Notes: generated from the letters alone by a model not told the origin. A stretch of 22,183 nucleotides of DNA from Rhodoferax sp. (GCA_030683195.1 JAUXQA010000428.1:1-22183); one strand, 5' to 3'; counted from the first letter of the stretch, positions 1-7,163 are shown. Numbers and translations: made by a program.

Positions 1-430
1 CAATTAGGGATACCGGTGTTGCGGGCTGAAAAGTAATAGGCCTCCCTGCTGGAATGTGGGCTACGCGGTCGGTATAGCGGCTGTAGGCGTACACCACTGC
101 AGCGACCAACATCAGCATAACGATCAGCTTCGGAAAAAAACCCAAGCCACTGGTCGCGGTGCCAAATCCGCGCGAGCTACTGCGGGTTGCGCTGAACGGG
201 TGGAGTTGCGAATCACCCGGACGCAGTACGCGCACGGCGCTTCGCTTGCCATTGCGGTCAGGCTCAACCTCGAAGGTCAACGACTCGCCCTCAACGGGCA
301 CGCGGCCAATGCGTGGGAAGGCAGAAATATGTACGAATATTTCTTGCCCACCATCTGCTGCAATGAGGAAGCCAAAGCCCCGCTCAGCGTTCCACTTCTT
401 GAGTTTTCCCTCGTAGCGCTTGACATCCAT
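1..430 (-). CDS. Cold-shock-domain membrane protein, C-terminus cut by window edge
   Basis: Read on the minus strand from ATG at 430 (GGGAGTG ribosome-binding site just upstream); 143 codons are open to the left edge, so the gene is partial. Residues about 1-68 form a cold-shock (OB-fold) domain with both RNA/ssDNA-binding motifs visible: RGFGFL (RNP1) and EIFVHISAF (RNP2). A low-complexity Ser/Arg/Gly linker follows. A single hydrophobic segment at about residues 100-117 (FPKLIVMLMLVAAVVYAY) should anchor it in the inner membrane. Known relatives are CSD proteins carrying DUF1294 or a C-terminal excalibur calcium-binding domain. Only one membrane segment is seen here, so the excalibur type is more likely, but that part lies outside the window. 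The likely role is a nucleic-acid-binding membrane protein; its target is unknown. It is transcribed divergently from the Mrr-like gene. Confidence 0.85.
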   Translation of the reverse strand, partial: MDVKRYEGKLKKWNAERGFGFLIAADGGQEIFVHISAFPRIGRVPVEGESLTFEVEPDRNGKRSAVRVLRPGDSQLHPFSATRSSSRGFGTATSGLGFFPKLIVMLMLVAAVVYAYSRYTDRVAHIPAGRPITFQPATPVSLI

Positions 431-451
431 TGTTCACTCCCGTTTCAGCAA

Positions 452-479
452 AGCACGAGTACACCGTGCTATTTTTTAA
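452..479. other. Hairpin in the leader of the cold-shock-domain gene
   Basis: AGCACG (452-457) and CGTGCT (465-470) form a 6-bp stem with a 7-nt loop. On the plus strand it is followed by ATTTTTTAAT, so it looks like an intrinsic terminator, but no plus-strand gene ends here. On the minus strand it sits about 20-40 nt upstream of the CSD start codon, inside the probable 5' UTR, where it could be a structured leader. The function is not established. Confidence 0.4.
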
Positions 480-638
480 TATTTGGCGCATTCTAGAGCG
501 TGGGTTCTTTGGCCGATTTTCGATACTTTGTCGGCAGCGCCCGCTGGCGTTGCACTGACGCTGGAGCCCTGGTTTTCTTGAAGTTAAACTGCTGCCAACC
601 CGCAACATAGCGGCTAGCAGTCCAAGGGAGGAAACCAC

Positions 639-1565
639 ATGACCAAGTCAAGGTCGAACAAGCGCCGAAGCCGCGCACTCAATAAATTTCAAGAAGCGGG
701 CTGGGTGTTTTGTGCACTGGGTTTGATGTTTCTCATCAGTCCGAAGTTGGTGGGGGCATCGCCCCTACTCAAAAACGTGGCATCAAATTTAGCCATTCCA
801 GGGTGGCTGGCGGTGGCCGCAGGTGGGGCTCTTTTGGCTCTGCACCACATCGTCCGCGCCAAGGCCGAAACGGCCAACCCCTCCACACCAACAAAGCCCC
901 AAGGGCGTGCGTCTGCAGCGCGCAGAGTCAAAAGAGGCGCGGGGGTTGACGATCTTGAGCGGCTCATCGAACCCAACTTTTCCGAGCCCCAAACCCACCA
1001 GCCCGAGACCCGTTGGAGCCCGGCGGTATTTGCTGCCATTGAGTGGCGCCGCTTTGAGGCGGTGTGCGAGAAGGTGTTCAGCCAAGCCGGGTTTCACACC
1101 CAATCGCAGTCGCATGGTGCCGATGGCGGCGTGGACATCTGGCTGCACTCCTCCCATGCGCAGGGCCCGGTGGCTGTGGCGCAGTGCAAGCATTGGCGGG
1201 GCAAGCCGGTGGGCGTGAAAGAGGTGCGCGAGTTTTTGGGCGTGATGACCTCCCACGGGCTCAAGCGCGGCACCTACGCCACCACGTCCACTTACACCAC
1301 GGATGCACGGCAGTTTGCCCGCGAAAACGGCATCAACGCTCTGGACGGCAGGGCTTTGCTCACACTCATTGGCAAGCGCACACCTGATCAACAGCAAGAA
1401 TTGCTGGACGTGGCCTTTGAAGGTGAGTATTGGCGGCCCACCTGTGCGAGTTGCGGTATCAAACTTGCGGAGCGCGCACCGGCCAAGGGGGGCGCGTGGT
1501 TTTGGGGTTGCAGGAACTACCCGAAGTGCAAGTCGAGGCTGCCGATGGCGTCTGTGCCAGCGTAA
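639..1565 (+). CDS. Membrane-anchored Mrr-type restriction endonuclease with topoisomerase-like zinc finger
   Basis: 308 aa; the ATG at 639 follows a strong GGGAGG. Two hydrophobic segments (about residues 20-38 and 49-71) suggest inner-membrane anchoring. Residues about 125-245 form an Mrr_cat nuclease domain of the PD-(D/E)xK fold: D166 in GGVDIWL and the Q182-C-K184 element in VAQCKHW are the expected catalytic residues. The C-terminus holds a topoisomerase C4 zinc finger (C269, C272, C291, C297; WGCRNYPKCKS) that should bind DNA. Mrr-family enzymes cleave modified DNA; membrane-linked versions are common in Proteobacteria but their biology is poorly known. No methyltransferase or specificity subunit is adjacent, so it acts alone if it restricts DNA (Type IV-like), or it serves another DNA-processing role. 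Family assignment is secure; restriction activity is inferred. Confidence 0.88.
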   Translation: MTKSRSNKRRSRALNKFQEAGWVFCALGLMFLISPKLVGASPLLKNVASNLAIPGWLAVAAGGALLALHHIVRAKAETANPSTPTKPQGRASAARRVKRGAGVDDLERLIEPNFSEPQTHQPETRWSPAVFAAIEWRRFEAVCEKVFSQAGFHTQSQSHGADGGVDIWLHSSHAQGPVAVAQCKHWRGKPVGVKEVREFLGVMTSHGLKRGTYATTSTYTTDARQFARENGINALDGRALLTLIGKRTPDQQQELLDVAFEGEYWRPTCASCGIKLAERAPAKGGAWFWGCRNYPKCKSRLPMASVPA

Positions 1566-1567
1566 TA

Positions 1568-1641
1568 TTTGCTATTATTTTTAGCAGTTAAAGCATTGTT
1601 AAACGCCGGCTAGAGGCTAATTCGAACGAATATTTAGCCTC
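1568..1641. repeat. Intergenic repeat copy 1 with hairpins
   Basis: Directly after the Mrr-like stop codon. It contains GCTA-N7-TAGC (1571-1585), the core gccggctagag (1605-1615), and a strong inverted repeat GAGGCTAA (1613-1620) / TTAGCCTC (1634-1641) with inner TTCG/CGAA pairing. The arrangement tttgcta...37 nt...gccggctagag recurs at 13340-13388. It resembles a dispersed intergenic element I recall from Comamonadaceae chromosomes. It may serve as an imperfect transcript-end structure; there is no U-run. A second small stem, GGGCC (1643-1647) / GGCCC (1655-1659), follows. Confidence 0.6.
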
Positions 1642-1686
1642 CGGGCCACCTGTGGGCCCAAACGCACTGGTTTATCCTTTCACTCC

Positions 1687-2226
1687 ATGCAAGCCCAAGA
1701 TATTCTCCACTTCTGGTTCGAAGAACTCACGCCCAAACAGCACTTTGTGAAAGATGCGGCACTCGATGACGTCATTCGCAACCGTTTCGGCCTCGCGCTG
1801 GAGGCGGCAACACGCTGCGAGCTGTGGGCTTGGCGCACCACGCCCCAAGGCAGGCTGGCCGAAATACTGCTACTGGACCAGTTCTCCCGCAACGTATTTC
1901 GGGACACACCGCGCGCCTTTGCCCAAGACGGCCTGGCGCTCGTGCTGGCGCAGGAATTGGTCGCCAGCGGCCAGGACCGCAGTCTGCCCCCGGCGCAGCG
2001 CCGCTTTGTATACATGCCTTACATGCACAGCGAGTCGGGTCTCATCCACACGCAGGCGGTTGAGCTGTTCAGCCAACCCGGGCTGGAAGACAACCTGGAC
2101 TTTGAACTACGCCACCAGGCCATCATCACCCGTTTTGGCCGCTACCCGCACCGCAACGCCGCCCTGGGTCGCCCTTCCAGCGCGGCCGAACTGGCGTTCT
2201 TGAGCGAGCCGGGTTCGTCGTTTTAG
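1687..2226 (+). CDS. DUF924 family protein
   Basis: 179 aa, a normal length for this family. DUF924 signatures are visible: the start ILHFWFEEL, the central LLLDQFSRNVFRDTPRAF, and the C-terminal PYMHSES followed by FGRYPHRNAALGR. The family is a soluble all-helical, TPR-like fold with no established biochemical role, so none is assigned. No membrane segment or signal peptide is seen. The gene stands alone between the upstream repeat and the alkene reductase gene. No convincing Shine-Dalgarno precedes the ATG (ttatcctttcactcc), but no alternative start fits the family alignment better. Confidence 0.88.
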   Translation: MQAQDILHFWFEELTPKQHFVKDAALDDVIRNRFGLALEAATRCELWAWRTTPQGRLAEILLLDQFSRNVFRDTPRAFAQDGLALVLAQELVASGQDRSLPPAQRRFVYMPYMHSESGLIHTQAVELFSQPGLEDNLDFELRHQAIITRFGRYPHRNAALGRPSSAAELAFLSEPGSSF

Positions 2227-2324
2227 ACAGCTGCTGAGCCTGCTTTGCAGTAACCCCATGGCGGGCCGTGTATTCGTCAGCTGTTAGGGTATACCCCCTT
2301 TACAGTTGTTTCAATATCTAAACC

Positions 2325-3380
2325 ATGCTTTTCAATTCCCTGCCAGTCGGCGCACTCACCCTCCCCAGCCGCATTGTTTTTGCCCCGCTGACCCGCACCC
2401 GCGCTGGCCTGGAGCACATGCCCAATGACCTGATGGCCGAGTATTACGCCCAGCGCGCCAGCGGCGGTTTGTTGATTACCGAATGCACCATGGTCGCTGA
2501 AGGCACGTCTGCTTTTGTGGCCGAGCCGGGTGTTTACTCTGCGGAGCAGATCGAGGCCTGGAAGAAGGTGACCACCGCTGTGCATGCCAAAGGCGGGCGC
2601 ATCTTCATGCAGATCTGGCACGCCGGCCGCGCTTCTCACCCCGACATCAACGGTGGTGTGCGCACCGTCTCCAGCACGGCAACGGCCATTGAAGGCGAGA
2701 TCAACACGCCTGCGGGCAAAGTGCCGCACGCGGTACCCCACGCTCTGACTGCGGAAGAAATCCCGGGCATCGTGGCTGCCTTTGCCCAAGGTGCCAAGAA
2801 CGCCATGGCCGCCGGGTTTGACGGCGTGGAGGTGCATGGCGCCAACGGCTATTTGATCGACCAGTTTCTGCGCGATGGCGCCAACCAGCGCACCGACGGC
2901 TACGGCGGCTCCATGGAGAACCGCGCACGCTTCCTGTTTGAAGTGCTGACTGCCGTGACGGCGGCCATTGGCGCCGACCGCGTGGGCCTGCGCCTGTCGC
3001 CGCTGAACAGCTTCAACAGCATGAAGGACAGCGACCCCGTCGGGCTGACGGCCTTTTTGGCAGACAAGCTGAACACGTTCAAGCTCGCCTACCTGCACCT
3101 GATGCGGGCGGACTTCTTTGGCATTCAAAAAGCCGATGTGGTGACCGTGGCGCGTGAAAAGTACAAGGGCGTGTTGATTGGCAACATGGGCTACACCGCC
3201 GAGGAAGCCGAGCAAGCCATTACTGAAGGCAAGCTTGACGCCGTGGCCTTTGGCACGAGCTACCTGGCCAACCCCGATTTGCCGGAGCGCATCAAGGCCA
3301 AGGCGCCGCTCAACGTGCCCGACAGCACCACCTTCTACACCCCGGGCGCCAAGGGCTACACAGACTACCCGACGCTTTAA
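2325..3380 (+). CDS. Old Yellow Enzyme family alkene reductase (NemA-like)
   Basis: 351 aa FMN-dependent TIM-barrel oxidoreductase. The N-terminus (LPSRIVFAPLTRTRA) is the classic OYE start. IWHAGRASHP, the substrate-binding pair H171/N174 with catalytic Tyr176 in VEVHGANGYLIDQF, and NQRTDGYGGSMENR are all intact. The C-terminal half carries the FMN-phosphate loop region around VLIGNMGYTAEEAE. The family uses NAD(P)H to reduce electron-poor C=C bonds (maleimides, enones) and some nitro compounds or nitrate esters; the natural substrate here is unknown. It is monocistronic by spacing (98 bp upstream, 99 bp downstream). No NemR-like regulator is beside it, so the gene symbol is left blank. A long minus-strand open frame opposite this gene has no family-like features. 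Confidence 0.92.
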   Translation: MLFNSLPVGALTLPSRIVFAPLTRTRAGLEHMPNDLMAEYYAQRASGGLLITECTMVAEGTSAFVAEPGVYSAEQIEAWKKVTTAVHAKGGRIFMQIWHAGRASHPDINGGVRTVSSTATAIEGEINTPAGKVPHAVPHALTAEEIPGIVAAFAQGAKNAMAAGFDGVEVHGANGYLIDQFLRDGANQRTDGYGGSMENRARFLFEVLTAVTAAIGADRVGLRLSPLNSFNSMKDSDPVGLTAFLADKLNTFKLAYLHLMRADFFGIQKADVVTVAREKYKGVLIGNMGYTAEEAEQAITEGKLDAVAFGTSYLANPDLPERIKAKAPLNVPDSTTFYTPGAKGYTDYPTL

Positions 3381-3454
3381 AACCGGGGACGGCGTCATGT
3401 AACGGGAATGAGTGGTGGTTTGTCGTTAGCATCAAGCCCTTACTTCACAGCACT

Positions 3455-3473
3455 GCAACCCCTTTAAGGTTGC
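3455..3473 (+). promoter_or_regulatory. Hairpin overlapping the ribosome-binding site of the binding-protein gene
   Basis: GCAACC (3455-3460) pairs with GGTTGC (3468-3473) around a 7-nt loop, CCTTTAA. The AAGG that best serves as Shine-Dalgarno for the ATG at 3480 lies at the loop/stem junction (3466-3469), so folding would partly mask it. Such a hairpin could tune translation; this is inferred from sequence only. Confidence 0.35.
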
Positions 3474-3479
3474 TTCAAC

Positions 3480-4610
3480 ATGATCACACGCCGTCAACTC
3501 TCCATCCTGGCCGGGGCTGCCTCACTCACGGGCTTGAGCAGCGTGCGGGCCCAGAGCAGCAAAATCATTCTGGGCCAGTCGGCAGCGTTCACGGGACCGG
3601 CGGCCCAGTTGGGCATTCAGTTTCATCAGGGCGCCAAGATCTGGTTTGACCAAGTCAACGCCCGGGGTGGCGTTGACGGGCGCAGCATTGAAATCAAGAC
3701 CCTGGACGATGGCTACGAGCCTGACCGCTGCGCTGAGAACACCCGCAAGCTGATTGACCAGGATGTGTTTGCCCTGTTTGGCTACATTGGCACGCCCACC
3801 AGCCTGGCGGCGCTGCCGTTGACGCTGAAGGAGCAAGTGCCGTTTATTGCACCGTTCACTGGCGCCGTGGCGCTGCGTGAGCCGTTTCACCGCAACGTGT
3901 TTCACCTGCGCGCCTCGTACAACGACGAGACCGCGCTCATCGTGAAGCAGCTGACCAACCTCGGTTTGAAGAAAATCGCCGTTTTTTACCAGAACGACGC
4001 CTACGGCAAAGCCGGCCTGGACGGTGCCACACTGGCACTCAACGCCCTCAAGCTCAAGCCGGTGGCCCAGGCTACGGTAGAGCGCAACTCGGTGGATGTG
4101 GCAGCAGCCGTCAAAACCCTGATGGCGGCCAGCCCGGATGCCGTGATTCAGGTGAGCGCTTACAAGTCGTGTGCGGCATTCATCCGCGAGGCACGCAAAG
4201 CGGGTTTTGGGGGCACGTTCTTCAACGTGTCGTTTGTGGGCACGCAGGCGCTCTCAGATGAATTGGGCAAGGAAGCTGCCGGTGTGGTGGTGTCCCAAGT
4301 GGTGCCTTCGCCTTACAACAGTGCACGCCCCATTGCCCGGGAGTTCGCTGAGGCAGTCAAAAAAGCCGGCGGCGGTGCCAATGCCAACTTCTCCAGCTTG
4401 GAAGGCTACCTGGCCGCCCGGGTGGTCACTGAAGGCTTGGGTCGTGCCGGCAGCAAGGGCGCCACGCGCGACGGCTTGGTGCGGGGCATTGAGGCGCTGG
4501 GCAGCCACTCGCTCGGGGGATTCAACGTGCAGTTCTCGGCCAATAACCACGTGGGCTCCAGCTTTGTGGAGCTGTCCATGCTCACGGGCGATGGGCGCGT
4601 GCGCACCTGA
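3480..4610 (+). CDS. ABC-type branched-chain amino-acid-family substrate-binding protein (Tat-exported)
   Basis: 376 aa periplasmic binding protein of the Peripla_BP_6/LivJ type. The N-terminus MITRRQLSILAGAASLTGLS has a twin-arginine (RRQL) signal, cleaved probably after A24 (VRA-Q). The mature part begins with ILGQSAAFTGPAAQLGIQFHQGAKIWFDQVNARGG-like features of the family (ligand loop around AAFTGPAAQLG) and continues with the two-lobe pattern through KKIAVFYQNDAYGKAGLDG. No permease or ATPase gene is adjacent. Orphan binding proteins of this type are common in Burkholderiales and may feed a transporter encoded elsewhere or act in sensing. The ligand cannot be told from sequence; aromatic acids, amides and amino acids are all known for the family. 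Confidence 0.9.
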   Translation: MITRRQLSILAGAASLTGLSSVRAQSSKIILGQSAAFTGPAAQLGIQFHQGAKIWFDQVNARGGVDGRSIEIKTLDDGYEPDRCAENTRKLIDQDVFALFGYIGTPTSLAALPLTLKEQVPFIAPFTGAVALREPFHRNVFHLRASYNDETALIVKQLTNLGLKKIAVFYQNDAYGKAGLDGATLALNALKLKPVAQATVERNSVDVAAAVKTLMAASPDAVIQVSAYKSCAAFIREARKAGFGGTFFNVSFVGTQALSDELGKEAAGVVVSQVVPSPYNSARPIAREFAEAVKKAGGGANANFSSLEGYLAARVVTEGLGRAGSKGATRDGLVRGIEALGSHSLGGFNVQFSANNHVGSSFVELSMLTGDGRVRT

Positions 4611-4651
4611 TCCCGCCCCGGGCGAACAGGCGGGCAGCTATCATTCCAGCC

Positions 4652-5383
4652 ATGCTCACGACCCGATTGATGCCCTGCCCCTCCTGCCGCGCAAGCATGC
4701 AAACGCATGTGTTCCCGAGTGTGAGCGGGGGCAAAGTGGAGCTGGACCTTTGCTACCACTGCCACGGCATGTGGCTTGACCCCCAGGAAAACCTCAAACT
4801 GGCCCCGGCAGCCGTAGCGGGGCTATTCAGGCTCTTGCACGAACACCGTGACAGTGCGCGCCAGCCCCTAGCCAACAAAATGAGCTGCCCGCGCTGCAAC
4901 ACCAGCCTGGCGCAGGGTTTTGATCTGGTGCGCAGCGGCCGGTACATCACCTACCGCTGTACCAAAGGCCATGGTCGCTTCAGCGCGTTCTCATCGTTCA
5001 TGATTGAGAAGGGGTTTGTCAGGCTGCTGACCAATGCCGAGATTGACGACATTGCCACCCGGGTAGCGGTGATTCACTGCAGCAGTTGCGGCGCGCCCGT
5101 GGACCTGCGCAAAGACCACGCTTGCCTGCACTGCCGCTCGGCGCTTTCGCTGCTGGACCCCACCGCCGTGGAGAGAGCCCTGCAGGGGTATGCCAAAGCC
5201 ACCGCCACCTCAGCCACCATCAAAACCCCTGAACTGGCCGATGCCTTGGTGGCCCTGGAGCGTGACCGCCAGCGTGCGCTACGCGAACAAAAAGCCCAAG
5301 GCTGTTCGGTCTTCACGCCAGAGGTGCCTGACATCGACCTGTGGGACCTTGGCGTGGCCATGGTTGCCAAGATACTGGATTGA
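4652..5383 (+). CDS. Multi-zinc-ribbon protein (zf-TFIIB type)
   Basis: 243 aa soluble protein. The N-terminal zf-TFIIB ribbon is clear: C9-x2-C12 and C34-x2-C37 in CYHCHGMWLD, the hallmark CxxCxGxWLD ending. A second CPRCNTSL...YRCTKGHGRF pair and a third CSSCGAP...CLHCRSAL pair indicate two more potential metal sites. The C-terminal third is helical and charged (ALVALERDRQRALREQKAQ), ending in a hydrophobic helix LGVAMVAKILD. The function is unknown; zf-TFIIB proteins are small metal-binding proteins with no general activity assigned. An internal ATG at 4670 (MPCPSC) is the other plausible start; neither has a strong Shine-Dalgarno. A CCCGCC/GGCGGG inverted repeat lies between the previous gene and this one (4612-4634). 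It is probably co-transcribed with the PNPOx-like gene 10 nt downstream. Confidence 0.8.
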   Translation: MLTTRLMPCPSCRASMQTHVFPSVSGGKVELDLCYHCHGMWLDPQENLKLAPAAVAGLFRLLHEHRDSARQPLANKMSCPRCNTSLAQGFDLVRSGRYITYRCTKGHGRFSAFSSFMIEKGFVRLLTNAEIDDIATRVAVIHCSSCGAPVDLRKDHACLHCRSALSLLDPTAVERALQGYAKATATSATIKTPELADALVALERDRQRALREQKAQGCSVFTPEVPDIDLWDLGVAMVAKILD

Positions 5384-5393
5384 GGGCTACGCC

Positions 5394-5861
5394 ATGAAAA
5401 AATCCATTGCAAGCAAGCAATGCGTTGAACAAATCCTGGAGACAACCGGTTTTGCCGTGTTGGCCACCGAAAGTGGGGGCACGCCCCACACCAGCCTGAT
5501 TGCGTTCACCGTCATCGGGGGTTGGCGCCAGCTCATATTTGCCACCTACCGGGACACCCGAAAATACAGCAACCTGATGCAAAACGACCGGGTTTCCATC
5601 CTGGTGGATGGCCGTCATATTTGCACCGCTGATGACCAACAGGGTTTTGTGGTGACCGCCATTGGCAAGGCCCAGGACATTGTTGCCACCGAGTTGACTG
5701 CGGCACACCAGGCACACCTGACGAGACACCCGGATCTTGCGGCCTTCATGCAATCCCCCGACTGTGTCTTGCTGGGCGTGGTGGTAGAGGCCTATCAGGT
5801 GGTACGTGGCATTGACGATGTGGTGTGGTGGAGCGCCAACGACTTGGCAAGCGCCCGATAG
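5394..5861 (+). CDS. Pyridoxamine 5'-phosphate oxidase-like flavin-binding protein
   Basis: 155 aa from ATG 5394. This start is chosen over an upstream in-frame ATG at 5190, which would lie deep in the zinc-ribbon gene, because GAGGG (5382-5386) is well placed and the family begins here. The split-barrel PNPOx pattern is visible: GFAVLATESGGTPHTSLIAF (first strands), FATYRDTRKYSNLMQNDRVSILVDGR (FMN-phosphate-contacting segment) and GFVVTAIGKAQDI, ending LLGVVVEAYQVVRGIDDVVWW. Members bind FMN, F420 or heme and often act as general reductases or in stress responses; this one is not close to PdxH. It is 10 nt from the zinc-ribbon gene and presumably shares its transcript. The TPP-riboswitch transcript starts immediately after it. 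Confidence 0.83.
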   Translation: MKKSIASKQCVEQILETTGFAVLATESGGTPHTSLIAFTVIGGWRQLIFATYRDTRKYSNLMQNDRVSILVDGRHICTADDQQGFVVTAIGKAQDIVATELTAAHQAHLTRHPDLAAFMQSPDCVLLGVVVEAYQVVRGIDDVVWWSANDLASAR

Positions 5862-5879
5862 GGCAATCCGGCCTTCCGA

Positions 5880-5885
5880 TAGAAT
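5880..5885 (+). promoter_or_regulatory. Candidate -10 box for the riboswitch operon
   Basis: TAGAAT matches the sigma-70 -10 consensus at 5 of 6 positions. It would start transcription near 5892, at the first base pair of the riboswitch. No good -35 hexamer is present at 16-18 bp spacing (gatagg at 5857-5862), so the promoter may be weak or extended. Placement rather than sequence strength supports it. Confidence 0.45.
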
Positions 5886-5892
5886 CCGCCTT

Positions 5893-5990
5893 GCTCCGGG
5901 GTGTCGACTTGTTCATTTGTTCAAGGACGGCTGAGATGGTGAATGCCAAACCCGTGAACTTGAATCGGATCATGCCGACGTAAGAAGAGC
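5893..5990 (+). promoter_or_regulatory. TPP (THI-box) riboswitch aptamer
   Basis: The TPP aptamer core is present in order. P1 is GCTC 5893-5896 / GAGC 5987-5990. GGGGTG is at 5898-5903, pairing through P2 with ACCC at 5950-5953. P3 is GTC/GAC plus CTTG/CAAG across 5903-5928, followed by the invariant GCTGAGA (5930-5936) that contacts the pyrimidine ring. A short P3a-like TGG...CCA hairpin (5937-5948) follows. Then comes GAAC-TTGA and the P4/P5 element TCGG-ATCATG-CCGA (5965-5978), matching the consensus GGATNATGCC that binds the pyrophosphate, and CGTAAGAAG. Known function: thiamine pyrophosphate binds and represses the downstream gene. Here that gene is the LuxE-like ligase, so the whole operon 6084-11923 should be expressed when TPP is scarce. 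Confidence 0.93.
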
Positions 5991-6020
5991 TGTCAGTCTG
6001 CGCATTGAGCGCCTGTCTCA

Positions 6021-6077
6021 TCTTTCGGCGCGGGTCCATGGTTCATTTGAGCCCACGTTCCACTGGCACCGAAAGAG
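6021..6077 (+). promoter_or_regulatory. Candidate riboswitch expression platform (Shine-Dalgarno-sequestering hairpin)
   Basis: TCTTTCGG (6021-6028) is exactly complementary to CCGAAAGA (6069-6076), giving an 8-bp stem whose 3' arm contains the only ribosome-binding site, GAAAGAG (6071-6077), for the ATG at 6084. A minor GGG/CCC stem (6032-6034/6052-6054) sits inside the loop. No U-run follows, so a translational off-switch fits better than a terminator. The alternative antisequestor pairing that TPP would control was not resolved by eye. Confidence 0.55.
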
Positions 6078-6083
6078 TTTCCG

Positions 6084-7163
6084 ATGACCCCCACCGCGTT
6101 GATAACCGACCTGCTCGCCTTCATGCAAGCGCAGAGCCCGTCCGATGACGAGTTCAACGCGTTGGCGTTGCGACTCTTTGAGCACCAGTACCAACACAAC
6201 CTGCCGTTTCAGCGCTTTTGCCAGCAACGCGGCAAAACCGTTCGCACAGTGAAGACCTGGCGCGACATTCCGGTGGTGCCCATCAATGGTTTCAAGGAAC
6301 TGACCCTGAGTTGCGTGGCCCCCGCTGAGGCACTGCGCGTCTTCATGACCAGCGGCACCACGCAGGGCGATGTCAAGGGCAAGCACTACCACCCCATGCT
6401 GACGGTGTACGACGAATCCATGCGGCGAAATTTTGCGCAGCGGTTCATGGCCGGGCGGCCCCACATCCGCATGGGCATCTTGTTTCCGACTGAGGCGCTG
6501 CTGCAAAACTCCTCCCTGGCGCACTACCTGGCCCTGGCGGTCAAAGAATTCGGAACGCCGGAAAGCCACTATCTGTTGACGCAACAAGGTCTTGATTTTG
6601 AGCGCCTGCTTGCGGAGTTGGCGCGCGCACAAGCCACTGGTGAGCCCTACGCGCTGCTGGGGACAAGCTACAGTTTTGTTCATATGCTGGATGAGCTGCA
6701 CCTGCGCGGGCAGTCATTTGCTCTGCCGCCGGGCAGCCGGGTGCTGGACACCGGCGGTTTTAAAGGCCAGTCGCGCGAGCTGGCCATGGACGACTTTTAT
6801 GCCCAGCTTTCAAGCGCCTTGGGCATTGAGCGCGCAGACTGCATCAACATGTACGGAATGACCGAACTGAGTACGCAGTTTTATGACGCAGGCAACGCCA
6901 CACTGCCGTCCGTCAAGTCCGGCCCCCACTGGATCAGGACCCGGGTGGTGGACCCCTTGAGCGGGCTTGATGTACCGCCGGGAGCGCGGGGCGTTTTGGC
7001 GCATTGCGACCTGGGCAACTTCAATTCGGTCACCACGATCCTCACCGAAGACGTGGGCGTGGCTGCGGACGGCGGCTTTTTGCTGCTGGGGCGGGCGCAG
7101 GGCAGCGCTGCCAAAGGCTGCTCTTTGGCTGTAGAAGAGTTTTTGCAAGCTGCCAAAGCGTGA
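6084..7163 (+). CDS. LuxE-like acyl-protein synthetase (acid-activating ligase)
   Basis: 359 aa, close to the length of Vibrio LuxE. It belongs to the adenylate-forming superfamily: MTSGTTQGDVKGKHYHP (about residues 89-105) is the ATP/AMP-binding loop, and INMYGMTELSTQFYD is the adenylate-domain Y-G-x-T-E motif. The C-terminal GRAQGSAAKGCSL matches the LuxE region that carries the acyl-accepting cysteine; here it is C346. Known chemistry: carboxylate + ATP gives acyl-AMP, then an acyl-thioester on the enzyme cysteine that is passed to LuxC. It is the first gene after the TPP riboswitch and lies 7 nt before the LuxC-like gene. No luxA, luxB or luxD occurs here, so bioluminescence is excluded. 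The carboxylate is inferred to be thiamine-related because of the riboswitch and the linked importer. Confidence 0.9.
   Translation: MTPTALITDLLAFMQAQSPSDDEFNALALRLFEHQYQHNLPFQRFCQQRGKTVRTVKTWRDIPVVPINGFKELTLSCVAPAEALRVFMTSGTTQGDVKGKHYHPMLTVYDESMRRNFAQRFMAGRPHIRMGILFPTEALLQNSSLAHYLALAVKEFGTPESHYLLTQQGLDFERLLAELARAQATGEPYALLGTSYSFVHMLDELHLRGQSFALPPGSRVLDTGGFKGQSRELAMDDFYAQLSSALGIERADCINMYGMTELSTQFYDAGNATLPSVKSGPHWIRTRVVDPLSGLDVPPGARGVLAHCDLGNFNSVTTILTEDVGVAADGGFLLLGRAQGSAAKGCSLAVEEFLQAAKA

Noticed and set aside
452..479. Rho-independent terminator on the plus strand
   Set aside because: The hairpin and T-run fit, but no plus-strand gene ends upstream; listed instead as a leader hairpin of the minus-strand gene.
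2277..3398. 373-codon open frame on the minus strand
   Set aside because: It lies opposite the well-supported alkene reductase and shows no family motifs; long antisense frames are expected in high-G+C DNA with strong third-position bias.
4612..4634. Terminator after the binding-protein gene
   Set aside because: CCCGCC/GGCGGG can pair, but no U-tract follows, so it is only mentioned in the neighbouring gene entry.
5190..5393. Upstream in-frame extension of the PNPOx-like gene
   Set aside because: It would overlap the zinc-ribbon gene by almost 200 nt and encodes Pro-rich, non-homologous sequence; ATG 5394 has a good ribosome-binding site.
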